Translations under genes and position numbers: made by a program
Source of the DNA: Rhodospirillaceae bacterium
GTDB taxonomy: Bacteria > Pseudomonadota > Alphaproteobacteria > UBA8366 > GCA-2717185
Length of the DNA stretch: 9,846 nt
Direction of reading: 5' to 3'
NCBI GenBank assembly: GCA_028817685.1
Contig: JAPPPC010000560.1
Span: 1 to 9,846 of the forward strand
The notes under the pieces: generated by a model
The model's database searches: none
Seen by the model: only the letters and a program-made list of their open reading frames with translations
Told to the model about the DNA's origin: nothing
Shown: in pieces, positions 1 to 7,010 of the stretch
Position numbering within the stretch: position 1 is the first letter of the stretch
How the letters are laid out: each line of letters opens with the position of its first letter

Positions 1-728
1 AGGAAGCGCAGATCGGTCTGCGTTGTCACGAACCGTGTACCCTTGCGGATGAAGTCGACCTGACGCGCCAGATCCCGTTCGCCGCCAAGCCCGGCCACCT
101 TACCGTTCGCAGCGCAGGCTTCGATCACCCGGTCGATGGCCGCCACATGCTCGGGCGAGCCGAATTGCCCGGGCATGCCCATATCGAGCAACAGGTCGTT
201 GCTGCCGACATGCACCACATCGACGCCATCCACAGCGGCGATCGCTTCGACATTCTCCAACCCCTCCCGCGTCTCCACCATGCAGACGACGAGGGTGAGA
301 TCGTTGATCCGCACTGTCGCCTCGCCCACCGGCAGCGGCTCATAGTCGAAATGCGGGAACGCGCCGCCAACCGACCGTTTGCCGACCGGCGCGAACTTCG
401 CCCGGTCGACTCCGCGCTGAGCTTCCGCGCCGGTATTGATGTCGGGAAACACGATTCCGGTCACGCCATTGTCCAGCAGCAGCGCCGTGTTGGGATCGTC
501 GCAGCCGCGCACGCGGACCAGCGGCGCCACCCCGCAACCGAGTGCCGTGTGCGCGATATGGCCCACCGTCTCCACATCGTAGAGACCGTGCTGCATATCG
601 ATGAACAGGAAGTCGTGACCGGAAGATTTGGCAATCCGCGCCACATCGCCGGAGCGCGCCAGGCGCACATTCATACCCAGCGCGACACCGCCGGCTGCCA
701 GACGCGCCTTGACCGGATTCTCGCTCAC
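1..728 (-). CDS. HpcH/HpaI aldolase family protein (3' end cut by the window edge)
   Basis: This is a class II, divalent-metal-dependent aldolase of the HpcH/HpaI (citrate lyase beta-like) family. Such enzymes cleave or form 4-hydroxy-2-oxo acids with pyruvate as the nucleophile. The visible 242 codons contain the family motifs in order: DMQHG (Asp44 and His47, the catalytic Asp-His pair), PLVRV (Arg72, pyruvate binding), VETREG with metal ligand Glu152, and VGSNDL with metal ligand Asp178. Spacing matches E. coli HpaI D42/H45/R70/E149/D175 closely. Family members are about 250-260 residues, so only the last 10-15 are missing. The start is GTG at 728, chosen for an AGGAGG Shine-Dalgarno at 739-734 with 5-nt spacing; this ribosome site overlaps the stop of the upstream NIPSNAP gene, so the two are co-transcribed and probably translationally coupled. 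The active site appears intact. The family is certain; the substrate (2,4-dihydroxyheptanedioate, 2-keto-3-deoxy sugar acid or another) is not determinable. Confidence 0.93.
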   Translation of the reverse strand, partial: MSENPVKARLAAGGVALGMNVRLARSGDVARIAKSSGHDFLFIDMQHGLYDVETVGHIAHTALGCGVAPLVRVRGCDDPNTALLLDNGVTGIVFPDINTGAEAQRGVDRAKFAPVGKRSVGGAFPHFDYEPLPVGEATVRINDLTLVVCMVETREGLENVEAIAAVDGVDVVHVGSNDLLLDMGMPGQFGSPEHVAAIDRVIEACAANGKVAGLGGERDLARQVDFIRKGTRFVTTQTDLRF

Positions 729-737
729 CAGCCCCTC

Positions 738-1064
738 CTATTTGACGGCGGAGAAGCTGGTCGGCTGCAGCATGTAGTTCACAACCTTGGCGACGATTTG
801 ACCGTCCTTCTCGGTCTCGGCCCGCTTCTCGAGCCATTCCGGATCGGCGGCGAACTTGTTCCACTTCTCCTCGCGCTCCGCCAGGCTTTCCCATTCCAGC
901 AGGTAATAGAGATCCTGGTTCGAATCGCCGACCAGCATCGTCCAAAATCCGGCCTGACGGATACCGTGCTTTTCCCACAGTTTAAGCGTGATCGTATCGA
1001 AACGGTTCAGCAGTGCCGGCAGACGGCCAGGCACGCAGTGATAGATACGCAGTTCGTGGATCAT
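738..1064 (-). CDS. NIPSNAP family protein
   Basis: A 108-residue protein of the NIPSNAP family, a small ferredoxin-like alpha+beta fold (dimeric alpha-beta barrel superfamily) of unknown biochemical role in bacteria. The N-terminal ELRIYHCVPGRLPALLNRF is the typical NIPSNAP opening (E-L-R-x-Y, then P-G near residues 12-13), and LLEWESLAEREEKWNKF followed by DPEW in the second half is the usual second signature. The frame is open further upstream to 1160, but ATG at 1064 was chosen because it begins the conserved fold and has GGGAGG at 1075-1070, 5 nt away. Its TAG stop (740-738) overlaps the ribosome site of the downstream aldolase. No signal peptide or membrane segment is visible. NIPSNAP proteins are often encoded beside catabolic enzymes; here the partner is an HpcH/HpaI aldolase, which suggests an accessory role in the same pathway, but that is inference. 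Confidence 0.88.
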   Translation of the reverse strand: MIHELRIYHCVPGRLPALLNRFDTITLKLWEKHGIRQAGFWTMLVGDSNQDLYYLLEWESLAEREEKWNKFAADPEWLEKRAETEKDGQIVAKVVNYMLQPTSFSAVK

Positions 1065-1157
1065 GAGGACCTCCCAAAATTTACTCTTTTCGCTCGAACC
1101 AGTTTGGCACGGAAACCGGGCAAGCAACAGCGGTTGGCGCTGTGCGGCCAATCGACA

Positions 1158-1177
1158 CACGATCCGGTTTGATCGTG
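1158..1177. promoter_or_regulatory. Perfect 7-bp inverted repeat in the divergent intergenic region
   Basis: CACGATC (1158-1164) and GATCGTG (1171-1177) form a perfect 7-bp dyad with a 6-nt spacer. It lies 34 bp before the ATG of the DUF2946-like gene, in the 147-bp gap (1065-1211) shared with the divergent NIPSNAP-aldolase operon. It could be an operator for a dimeric regulator or a short RNA hairpin in the leader. No convincing -35/-10 pair was found beside it. Function is inference only. Confidence 0.3.
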
Positions 1178-1211
1178 CGGCGCGATTCGACCGGTGTTAG
1201 GTTGCGCCACG

Positions 1212-1601
1212 ATGAGAAGAGTACGACGACGCCCGATCGTTCTGCTGGCCGCCCTTGCTCTCGGCCTGCAAGCCATGTTCGCGACCGGCCTTCAAGCCGC
1301 GATCGAAGTGGACAGCGGCGTCATCCGCATCGTCACATTGTGCACCGGCGAGGGATTCCAGCGGATCACCCTCGACCGCGAGAACCGACCAGTATCGCCG
1401 AGACACGACCATGAAGAATGCCCGGAATGCGTTCTCGCCTGCGCCAACGCGGCCGCGTTAGTTTCCGAAGCGGCGTATAAATTCCCGCCGGCGGTGCGGC
1501 AAGCCGGGCAGTTCAACCTTGCCCAAAACGAAGTCGCTTCTTCACCCGTTCAACGTCCCTTCGGACGTGCCCCGCCACACTCCGGACGCTCTATCACCTA
1601 A
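1212..1601 (+). CDS. DUF2946-like secreted Cys/His protein, probable metal-handling accessory
   Basis: A 129-residue predicted exported protein. The N-terminus is a classic signal sequence: basic MRRVRRR, a hydrophobic core at residues 9-27, and an AA cleavage site near residue 30. The mature part has a CTGEGFQRITLD stretch (Cys44), then HDHEECPEC with His65, His67, Cys70 and Cys73, and a further Cys77. This order (C-T-x-x-G, then C-P-x-C) resembles the DUF2946 family, small periplasmic or membrane-anchored proteins frequently found near copper-acquisition genes. The C-terminal third (after about residue 90) is low complexity and rich in Pro, Arg and Ser. ATG at 1212 was chosen over an in-frame GTG at 1194 because it gives a normal signal peptide; the only Shine-Dalgarno candidate is a weak AGG at 1198-1200. 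The PCu(A)C chaperone follows after 51 nt in the same direction, which supports a shared copper role. The assignment rests on motif memory and is moderate. Confidence 0.62.
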   Translation: MRRVRRRPIVLLAALALGLQAMFATGLQAAIEVDSGVIRIVTLCTGEGFQRITLDRENRPVSPRHDHEECPECVLACANAAALVSEAAYKFPPAVRQAGQFNLAQNEVASSPVQRPFGRAPPHSGRSIT

Positions 1602-1652
1602 AGACGCGTAACGCGGCAGCCCCTGCGGAAAGCCGCCAATTCGGAGAATCAA

Positions 1653-2168
1653 ATGAAGTTTCTAAAATTACTCGCTGTTGCGATAAGCCTCGCAACGGGC
1701 TTCAGTGCGGCTGGCCAGGCAGGCGAAACCAAACATGGCGCCTTGACGATCGACAGCGCCTGGGCCCGCCCCTCTATCGGCACACGGGGCAATAGTGCGG
1801 CCTATATGGTCATTAAGAATACAGGTCCGGCGGACCGGCTGATCGCCGCGTCGACGCCGCAAGCCGGCAAAGTCGAGCTGCACACCCATATCCGGGAAGG
1901 CGACATCATGCGCATGCGTCAGGTTGAGGGCGGCGTTCCCGTGCCCGCGCAAGGCAGCGTGGCCCTGAAACCGGGCGGCTATCATGTCATGATCATGAAA
2001 CTCAATGCGCCGATCGAAAAAGGCGGCATGCTGCCGCTCACCCTCACCTTCGAGAAGGCGGGCACGGTGACAGTGCATGCGGCAGTGGCGATGAAAGCGG
2101 GCGCCACAGGCCATTCCGGCATGAAGGGACACGGCCATGACAAAGGGCATGGCCATAAACACAAATAA
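1653..2168 (+). CDS. PCu(A)C family periplasmic copper chaperone (DUF461)
   Basis: A 171-residue periplasmic copper chaperone of the PCu(A)C/DUF461 family. These proteins bind Cu(I) and help deliver it, typically to the CuA or CuB centre of cytochrome c oxidase. A signal peptide spans residues 1-23 (MKFLKLLAVAISLATGFSAAGQA). The mature cupredoxin-like domain starts with AWARP (residues 36-40), followed by SAAYMVIKN and then the metal-binding set His77, Met88, His111 and Met113 in the arrangement HTHIREGDIMRMR ... GGYHVM. Ten residues separate His77 and Met88, as in the family motif, and 22 separate Met88 and His111. The tail (residues 153-171) is extremely His-rich, with repeated GH and KHGH-like steps, a second likely metal-binding region seen in some family members. 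GGAGA at 1643-1647 lies 5 nt before the ATG. The gene probably shares an operon with the DUF2946-like gene upstream; the next gene is convergent, 9 nt away. Confidence 0.92.
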   Translation: MKFLKLLAVAISLATGFSAAGQAGETKHGALTIDSAWARPSIGTRGNSAAYMVIKNTGPADRLIAASTPQAGKVELHTHIREGDIMRMRQVEGGVPVPAQGSVALKPGGYHVMIMKLNAPIEKGGMLPLTLTFEKAGTVTVHAAVAMKAGATGHSGMKGHGHDKGHGHKHK

Positions 2169-2177
2169 GCGGTTGGT

Positions 2178-3191
2178 TTAAAGCCGTGGGAAAACCGCAT
2201 TCACGAGACCCTGTCTCAGGGCCTCGGGATGCGCCCAAGTGCCGTGATCGCGCCACCAGATGGCGTCGATGTCGAGCGCACTGAGCGCCTGCACCCGTTC
2301 GGCAACTTCCGCGCCAGAGCCGAGCGCGTTCATCCCGGCCACCACATCGTCGGGGATCCAGGCGGTGGCGCGCTTGGCCTCCTCCCAATCGATCGCATGG
2401 CCCAAATCGGGATAAGGCTGCGGGATGTTGTCGGGCACCGGCGGTGGGGTGAGGCCCGCCCTGTCGAACAGCTCGCCCACAAAGCGGTGCCGGCACAGAT
2501 TGCCGACGCAAGGCCGCATCGTGTCGATGGCGCGCTGCCGGTCGTCATCGACGCATGCGGTGATCACGAGTGTTTTTTTGACGTCCGAGGCCGCCCGGCC
2601 AGCTTTCGCGATGCCGGCATTGACATGTTCCAACGCCCATTCGACGCATCCGGGGTGGGCACCGACCATGATGAGGACGCCATCCGCGACCTCGCCTGCC
2701 GTCTGCAGGGCCTTCGGGCCGCTTGCCGCCATGATGATGGGAATGTGCGCCCGCGGCGGATCGAGTTCGATCTCCAAACCGCCTAACTGCGTACGCTCGC
2801 CGGTGAAAATGCCGCGCCACAACGCCGCCGCTTCACGCATCAGCTTCAAGGTCGCAGCCTTCCGTCCGATGATATAGGCGGAGCTATAACCGGTGCCATA
2901 CGGCACCTCGGCGCGGCCATCCGATACCTCGTCCAGCGTGACAATGGCGCTGCCGACGGCCACCGGATGGCGTGTGATCGGGTTGGTGACCCCCGGCCCG
3001 AGCCGAATTTTCGAGGTCTCCAGCGCCGCGCAAGTGAGATGCATGTAAACATCGCGCCACAACCCGGCGAGCAACGGTGTGTCCGGGACCCACATGAAAT
3101 CGAATCCGTCCGCCTCGACCTGCCTGGCGTAGGCGCCCGTGTCCTGGGGGGTACCGACCATAGGGACCCGAAGACCGTGTTCGATTGTCAT
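2178..3191 (-). CDS. LLM class (luciferase-like) flavin-dependent oxidoreductase
   Basis: A 337-residue protein of the bacterial luciferase-like monooxygenase superfamily, TIM-barrel enzymes that use FMN or F420. Signatures in order: a beta1 start MTIEHGLRVPMVG, ARQVEADGFDFMWVPDT (residues about 22-38), SKIRLGPGVTNPITRHP (the usual RLG-x-G-V segment followed by RHP), then VTLDEVSDGRAEVPYGTGYSSA (the usual tLDelS-GR motif), LWRG, PPRAHIPIIMAASGPKALQTAGEVADGVLI, and a C-terminal helical part. The length is normal. ATG at 3191 was chosen because homology begins there; the frame is open up to 3398 but that extension is unconvincing. The Shine-Dalgarno is weak (GAGTGA at 3202-3197). It is divergent from the MmgE/PrpD gene across 124 bp, so the two may share a control region, and it ends 9 nt from the convergent copper chaperone. 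Many relatives are annotated as 5,10-methylene-tetrahydromethanopterin reductase-like, usually wrongly. The substrate is unknown. Confidence 0.9.
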   Translation of the reverse strand: MTIEHGLRVPMVGTPQDTGAYARQVEADGFDFMWVPDTPLLAGLWRDVYMHLTCAALETSKIRLGPGVTNPITRHPVAVGSAIVTLDEVSDGRAEVPYGTGYSSAYIIGRKAATLKLMREAAALWRGIFTGERTQLGGLEIELDPPRAHIPIIMAASGPKALQTAGEVADGVLIMVGAHPGCVEWALEHVNAGIAKAGRAASDVKKTLVITACVDDDRQRAIDTMRPCVGNLCRHRFVGELFDRAGLTPPPVPDNIPQPYPDLGHAIDWEEAKRATAWIPDDVVAGMNALGSGAEVAERVQALSALDIDAIWWRDHGTWAHPEALRQGLVNAVFPRL

Positions 3192-3315
3192 GGCATTCAC
3201 TCGCGAAAAATTACCGGGAAGGGCCGAACGATAACCCATCGCGGACGTTCGCGCGAATTGGACAAGACGACCGCAATACCGGAAGCTGTGACCACAATAG
3301 CGCCAGGAGACCGAG

Positions 3316-4731
3316 ATGACCGACAGTGCCGTGAACAGCCTCGAGCTCGCCCAAGACATGGCCGCGATCGACGCCGCTTCCTTGACTCCCGACGACATCG
3401 CGCAACTCGAGCGTCTGATCCTCGACTACGCCGCCGTGGCGATGTGCGGCTCGGTACAGCCCTGGGGGCGCAAACTGAGGCAGTGGGCGCGCGACCAGAA
3501 CACGAGTGGTAAAGCGCGGTTGATCGGTTCCGGCGATTTGGCCAACGCCGCAACCGCGGCACTCGCCAACGGCACCGCGGCCCATGGGTACGAGCTGGAC
3601 GACACCCATGAAGCGTCGAACAGCCATCCCGGCGCCGTCGTGATTTCCGCCGCCCTTGCGGCCGCCGCTGAAACCGGATCGAGCGGCCTCGAAACGCTTG
3701 CCGCAATCGCAGCCGGGTACGAAGCGATGGCGCGGATCGGCCGTGCCTCCACCTCACCGGAAGTAACCGAGCGCGGCTTCCACGCGACCTGCCTGTTCGG
3801 CCCGTTCGGCGCGGCGACAGCGGCGGGCAAGCTGAAGGGCCTCGATGCAGACGAGTTGACCCGTGCCTGGGGCTTGGCGCTTTCCATGGCGGGCGGTGCA
3901 CAGCAGTTCGCGCATGAACCGCAAGGCACCATGGTGAAACGGATGCATGCGGGCCTTCCCGCAATGCATGGGGTCTTGGCCGCCGACCTGTCGGTGCTGG
4001 GTGTCACCGCGCCGGCCAAACCGTTGGAGGGGCCGCTTGGCTTTTATCATCTCTATTCCCGAAATGTGCGGCCGGAGTTTCTGCGCCGTGCGCCCGGCGC
4101 ACCGCTGCAGATCCACGCGGTCAGCTTCAAGCCCTATTCCTGCTGCCGCAAGTTTCACGCCATGATCGACGCGCTGGAGATTGCCACCGACCATTTCGCG
4201 CTCGATCCTGAAAAGATCGTCAAGATCGATGCTTTCTCACCGGGCAACGCCATCAAGAAACACGCCATTCGCCGACCCGACTCCGTCATGGCGGCGCAAT
4301 ACAGCATGCCGTACATCGTGGCCGCGACCCTGTCCAAGGGCCCGCAAAATTACGGCGCGTTCGAGGCGGAATTTCACAACGATCCGCAAATACTGTCGCT
4401 GATCGACAAGACCGAAGCGCATCACGACACGGCGCTGGACGCGCATTTGCCGGAGAATATGGGCGGTGGGGTGGCGCTGCATCTCGCCGATGGCAGTATC
4501 CGGCAGGCCGAGGTCATCGAAGCGCTGGGTTCGCCCGGCAATTCGCTGTCCTTCGACGGAGTCGTCGAAAAGGCCCGCGCCGTCACCGCACTGATCGGCC
4601 CCTCGATCGACGTCGATGCGATCGCCGATACGGTCAAAGGGTTTTCGGATATGGATGATGTCGATGCGCTGACCCGTTTGCTGGCGGTCCCCGGTTACGA
4701 CGGTGACGCCGAAGCCGCCGCTGCGGAGTAG
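3316..4731 (+). CDS. MmgE/PrpD family protein (first of two)
   Basis: A 471-residue member of the MmgE/PrpD family, which includes 2-methylcitrate dehydratase PrpD and cis-aconitate decarboxylase. It has the two-domain arrangement of the family: an all-helical N-terminal part with HGYELDDTHEASNSHPG (ELDD at residues 93-96, His98) and MVKRMHAGLPAMHG, then an alpha/beta part with the conserved FKPYSCCRKFHAMIDA (Lys272, Cys276, Cys277, His281), and the closing KARAVTALIG-type segment that precedes the C-terminal domain. AGGAGA at 3305-3310 lies 5 nt before the ATG. The length is typical. The C-terminal tail (after LLAVPG) is a short Ala/Glu-rich extension. It is divergent from the flavin oxidoreductase gene. 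Its TAG stop (4729-4731) directly abuts the methyltransferase stop on the other strand. Most family members do not act on methylcitrate, so a PrpD symbol is not justified. Confidence 0.92.
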   Translation: MTDSAVNSLELAQDMAAIDAASLTPDDIAQLERLILDYAAVAMCGSVQPWGRKLRQWARDQNTSGKARLIGSGDLANAATAALANGTAAHGYELDDTHEASNSHPGAVVISAALAAAAETGSSGLETLAAIAAGYEAMARIGRASTSPEVTERGFHATCLFGPFGAATAAGKLKGLDADELTRAWGLALSMAGGAQQFAHEPQGTMVKRMHAGLPAMHGVLAADLSVLGVTAPAKPLEGPLGFYHLYSRNVRPEFLRRAPGAPLQIHAVSFKPYSCCRKFHAMIDALEIATDHFALDPEKIVKIDAFSPGNAIKKHAIRRPDSVMAAQYSMPYIVAATLSKGPQNYGAFEAEFHNDPQILSLIDKTEAHHDTALDAHLPENMGGGVALHLADGSIRQAEVIEALGSPGNSLSFDGVVEKARAVTALIGPSIDVDAIADTVKGFSDMDDVDALTRLLAVPGYDGDAEAAAAE

Positions 4732-5358
4732 CTAATCGCTCGGGCTTGGCGCGCGGAAGACCAACGTCGTCCAGCTGACGCCGGCCCGGCGGTTTTCCGC
4801 CCGCCGCGATTCCGCGTGCCGGTTGCGTATTGTTTCCAACCCCGACGTCTCCGCCAGCGCTACCGTTTCGGTCCCGGTGACTGCAAACATCCGGCGCCCC
4901 GCCGGGACGGGCCCGTGCCGTAAAGTCATGACGACGGTGCCACCGGGCGCCAGCAACGACGCGATAACGGGCATCGCCCGGCTCCGCTCTTGCTCGTCCA
5001 GATGCATCCAGACCGCGGACATAAGGATGAGATCGAAGCTAGTGCCCCGTCCCACTATGGTCTTAAGCGCCGGTAGCCCATCGTCGACCCATTCGATTGC
5101 CGCCGACGGATGCAACTCGGCGGCCGCTTCTCGCAGCGCGGCGGTCGGTTCCACCGCGACGACCCGGTTGCCTTTTGCCGCCAGATGGGCGGCATCGCGC
5201 CCGGTACCGGCCCCGACATCAAGAACGTCGCCGGCGTGCGCAGGCAACAGATCCAGGACGGCCTCATGCGCCTCCTCGAAGCCGAAACTTTCGTAACGAA
5301 CGAGAAGCTCAGGCGTCTCATCCGCGTAGCCGGCTGTCCCTTTTACGTCGCAGGTCAC
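4732..5358 (-). CDS. Class I SAM-dependent methyltransferase
   Basis: A Rossmann-fold methyltransferase of about 208 residues. Motif I is DVLDVGAGTGRDAAHLA (from residue 44), giving the S-adenosylmethionine glycine loop. The acidic residue ending strand 2 is Glu70 in VVAVEP, and FDLILMSAVWMHLDEQER gives motifs II/III. LLAPGGTVVMTLRHGP follows as the strand-5 region. The sequence before residue 10 is not conserved, so the start is uncertain. GTG at 5358 was chosen, 8 nt after the stop of the TauD-like gene; a TTG at 5370 overlapping that stop as TTGA is also possible. The frame is open to 5463, but that overlaps the dioxygenase. No good Shine-Dalgarno is visible, which suggests translational coupling to the upstream dioxygenase gene. 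The acceptor substrate is unknown. Its stop lies immediately against that of the convergent MmgE/PrpD gene, with no bases between. Confidence 0.85.
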   Translation of the reverse strand: MTCDVKGTAGYADETPELLVRYESFGFEEAHEAVLDLLPAHAGDVLDVGAGTGRDAAHLAAKGNRVVAVEPTAALREAAAELHPSAAIEWVDDGLPALKTIVGRGTSFDLILMSAVWMHLDEQERSRAMPVIASLLAPGGTVVMTLRHGPVPAGRRMFAVTGTETVALAETSGLETIRNRHAESRRAENRRAGVSWTTLVFRAPSPSD

Positions 5359-5366
5359 AGCTGCGG

Positions 5367-6236
5367 TCAAATCGGCACGGAACCGCGGACTACGGTCCGA
5401 TTCAAGATTCGGATATGGGCTTCGATGTCGTAATTGTCGACGGCACGGTGCAACAGGGAGCAATTGTCCCAGATCACCATATCGCCTGACTGCCAGCGAT
5501 GGCGGTAGACGAACCGCTCCTGGGTCGCGAAGTCTTCCAGCTCTTGCAGCAGCGCCTCGCCTTTGTCGACCGGCCAGCCTTCCACGTGCGAAGTGTGATT
5601 CCCGATATAGAGACCCTTCAAGCCGGTCATGGGATGGGTCCGGATCAAAGGGTGCGTTACTGGTGGTGCGTCGAGGATCTCCTGCGCCGTCGCCAATCGG
5701 CTGCCGTTCTTCTGCCGCGAGCGCTCCCAGCTGTGCACGATGCGAATATCGGCCAGCTCCGTTTTCCGGCTGTCCGGCAGCGCCGCATAGGCGGCCTGCA
5801 TATCGGCGAATTCCGTGTCGCCCCCTGCCGGCGGCAACGTGACCGCGTAGAGCATCGTCGCCAGCGACGGGCGCGGCATATAGGACTTGTCCGTGTGCCA
5901 GGAATAGTTCCCGATATTGCGACCCCGCGCCGGCTTGCCGTCTTCGTCGAGATTGTTGACCGGATGCACTTCCGGCACCGCATTACCGCGAAACTCCCGA
6001 TTGACGTGCGCCTCCAGCTCACCGAAGCGTTTGGTGAATGCGGCCTGCGCGGTGGGGGCCAAATCTTGGCCCCGCAGAACCAACACCTTGAACTGACCGA
6101 GCGCTTCCAGGATCGAATCCCGGGCGTGGTCGTCGATAGGCTTCGCCGCGTCAAAACCGGTGACCGCCGCCGCCATCAAGGGCGACAGCGGACTGATCTC
6201 GAACGGCCAGTCTTCGGCCGGCTGCCTGTTCGCCAT
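5367..6236 (-). CDS. TauD/TfdA family 2-oxoglutarate-dependent dioxygenase
   Basis: A 289-residue Fe(II)/2-oxoglutarate dioxygenase of the TauD/TfdA family. The metal facial triad is present: WHTDKSY gives His114 and Asp116, and DNCSLLHRAV gives the distal His263. Arg276 in AHIRILNRTV aligns with the 2-oxoglutarate-binding arginine of TauD. Other family marks are GQFKVLVLRGQ near residues 47-57, LYAVTLPPAGGDTEFADM after the HxD motif, and HPLIRTHPMTGLKGLYI. The length equals the family norm. ATG at 6236 has AGGAG at 6246-6242, 5 nt upstream; the in-frame extension to 6296 was rejected. It is the first gene of a two-gene unit with the SAM methyltransferase and is divergent from the PAS_5-like gene across 146 bp. 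The substrate cannot be told: family members hydroxylate or desaturate taurine, aryloxyalkanoates, sulfate esters, carnitine precursors and others. Confidence 0.93.
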   Translation of the reverse strand: MANRQPAEDWPFEISPLSPLMAAAVTGFDAAKPIDDHARDSILEALGQFKVLVLRGQDLAPTAQAAFTKRFGELEAHVNREFRGNAVPEVHPVNNLDEDGKPARGRNIGNYSWHTDKSYMPRPSLATMLYAVTLPPAGGDTEFADMQAAYAALPDSRKTELADIRIVHSWERSRQKNGSRLATAQEILDAPPVTHPLIRTHPMTGLKGLYIGNHTSHVEGWPVDKGEALLQELEDFATQERFVYRHRWQSGDMVIWDNCSLLHRAVDNYDIEAHIRILNRTVVRGSVPI

Positions 6237-6382
6237 AGCGGCTCCTTTCCGCGTGGCACAGACTAGCAAACCACCACACCAAACGCTTGTTCCCACGACA
6301 TCGATGTGGAACTCTTTGCAACTCCGGTTTTGTGGGTCAGCATAATCGGCAGGATAATCAAGGCGCGCCGCGCGATTGAATA

Positions 6383-6970
6383 ATGACAGATTTTGGCATG
6401 GGTGATTTTCAGAATATTACTCGGTTTTCGATCGACACGCTGGTCGATGACGAGGACGCCGACAGCCCCATCACACAGGTGCTGGAATTTTGGTTGGAGC
6501 TCAAAAACGGCGGACAGGGTGCGCCCGGGGCGGACCAGTTCGATATCGCCAAATTGTGGCAAATGAAGATTCCCAATCACGTCACGATCACAGATTGCGC
6601 GATGGAATATCCAAGGCGGTTCCAGATCATCTACCGCGCCCACGATGCCGGCAATATCCCACGGATTTACGGGGACCGCGTGACGGGATTGCGGCTCGGC
6701 GACATACCCTGCAGGCTGCATTCACATTATCTGCAAAGGGACTATGTCGGCGCGAAAGCGGATGCGGATCCCAGCACCCTGCACTACCAACGGGTCAAAC
6801 AGCGGATTCGCGGCTACTGCCGCGACTATACCCGCCTGCTGCTGCCCTTCGCCGCACCGGATGGAACGATTGGCCGGATCATGGCCGTATCCCGCCCGAA
6901 CCATCCGCCCTACTTCGATCCCTTCCCCGATACGGTCAGGGATTCTTCCAATCGCTGGTCGGAGTGGTAA
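6383..6970 (+). CDS. PAS_5 (PF07310)-like domain protein
   Basis: A 195-residue soluble protein resembling the PAS_5 (formerly DUF1457) family, stand-alone PAS-type sensor domains common in Rhodospirillales and relatives. The recognisable pattern is ITQVLEFWLELKNGGQGAPGADQFDI (residues 30-55, matching the family's YW-x3-LR-G-x-LP-x-R-x-DFDP-like opening), then a region ending in RFQIIYRAHDAGNIPRIYGDRVTGLRLGDIP (PAS core with the usual Y/F-R-x2-G-T...TG...D), and a late beta hairpin RLLLPFAAPDGTIGRIMAVSRP. No output domain (HTH, kinase, GGDEF) is attached. The start is not well supported: no Shine-Dalgarno precedes ATG 6383, and ATG 6398 is an alternative. It lies 40 nt before the selenocysteine peroxiredoxin, in the same direction, and both end at the terminator at 7489-7530, so they are probably one operon. 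A possible redox- or ligand-sensing role is inference from this context. The family call is moderate. Confidence 0.7.
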   Translation: MTDFGMGDFQNITRFSIDTLVDDEDADSPITQVLEFWLELKNGGQGAPGADQFDIAKLWQMKIPNHVTITDCAMEYPRRFQIIYRAHDAGNIPRIYGDRVTGLRLGDIPCRLHSHYLQRDYVGAKADADPSTLHYQRVKQRIRGYCRDYTRLLLPFAAPDGTIGRIMAVSRPNHPPYFDPFPDTVRDSSNRWSEW

Positions 6971-7010
6971 TCTAGCGCCTCAACCGACACTTCAAACACA
7001 AGAGGACTAG

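Noticed and set aside
147..1172. Long plus-strand open frame opposite the aldolase and NIPSNAP genes
   Set aside because: It is an Arg/His-rich shadow of the minus-strand genes, with no recognisable motif; the opposite strand encodes two clear families.
1613..1636. Hairpin between the DUF2946-like and PCu(A)C genes
   Set aside because: Only 5 bp with a 14-nt loop (or 4 bp with a 3-nt loop) and no T tract; consistent with chance in GC-rich DNA.
3192..3315. Regulatory sites in the divergent gap between the flavin oxidoreductase and MmgE/PrpD genes
   Set aside because: Both promoters must lie here, but no -35/-10 pair or clear dyad stands out; only an imperfect 8-of-10 palindrome around 3243-3252.
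5499..6266. Plus-strand open frame opposite the TauD-like gene
   Set aside because: The minus strand carries the complete HxD...H and Arg active site; the plus frame is a shadow.
6316..6346. Possible promoter for the PAS_5-like/peroxiredoxin unit (TTGCAA, then CATAAT)
   Set aside because: The spacer is 19 nt and the -35 matches only 4 of 6 bases; too weak to list as a feature.
6263..6721. Minus-strand open frame opposite the PAS_5-like gene
   Set aside because: It has no motif and overlaps the better-supported plus-strand protein; retained doubts are small.
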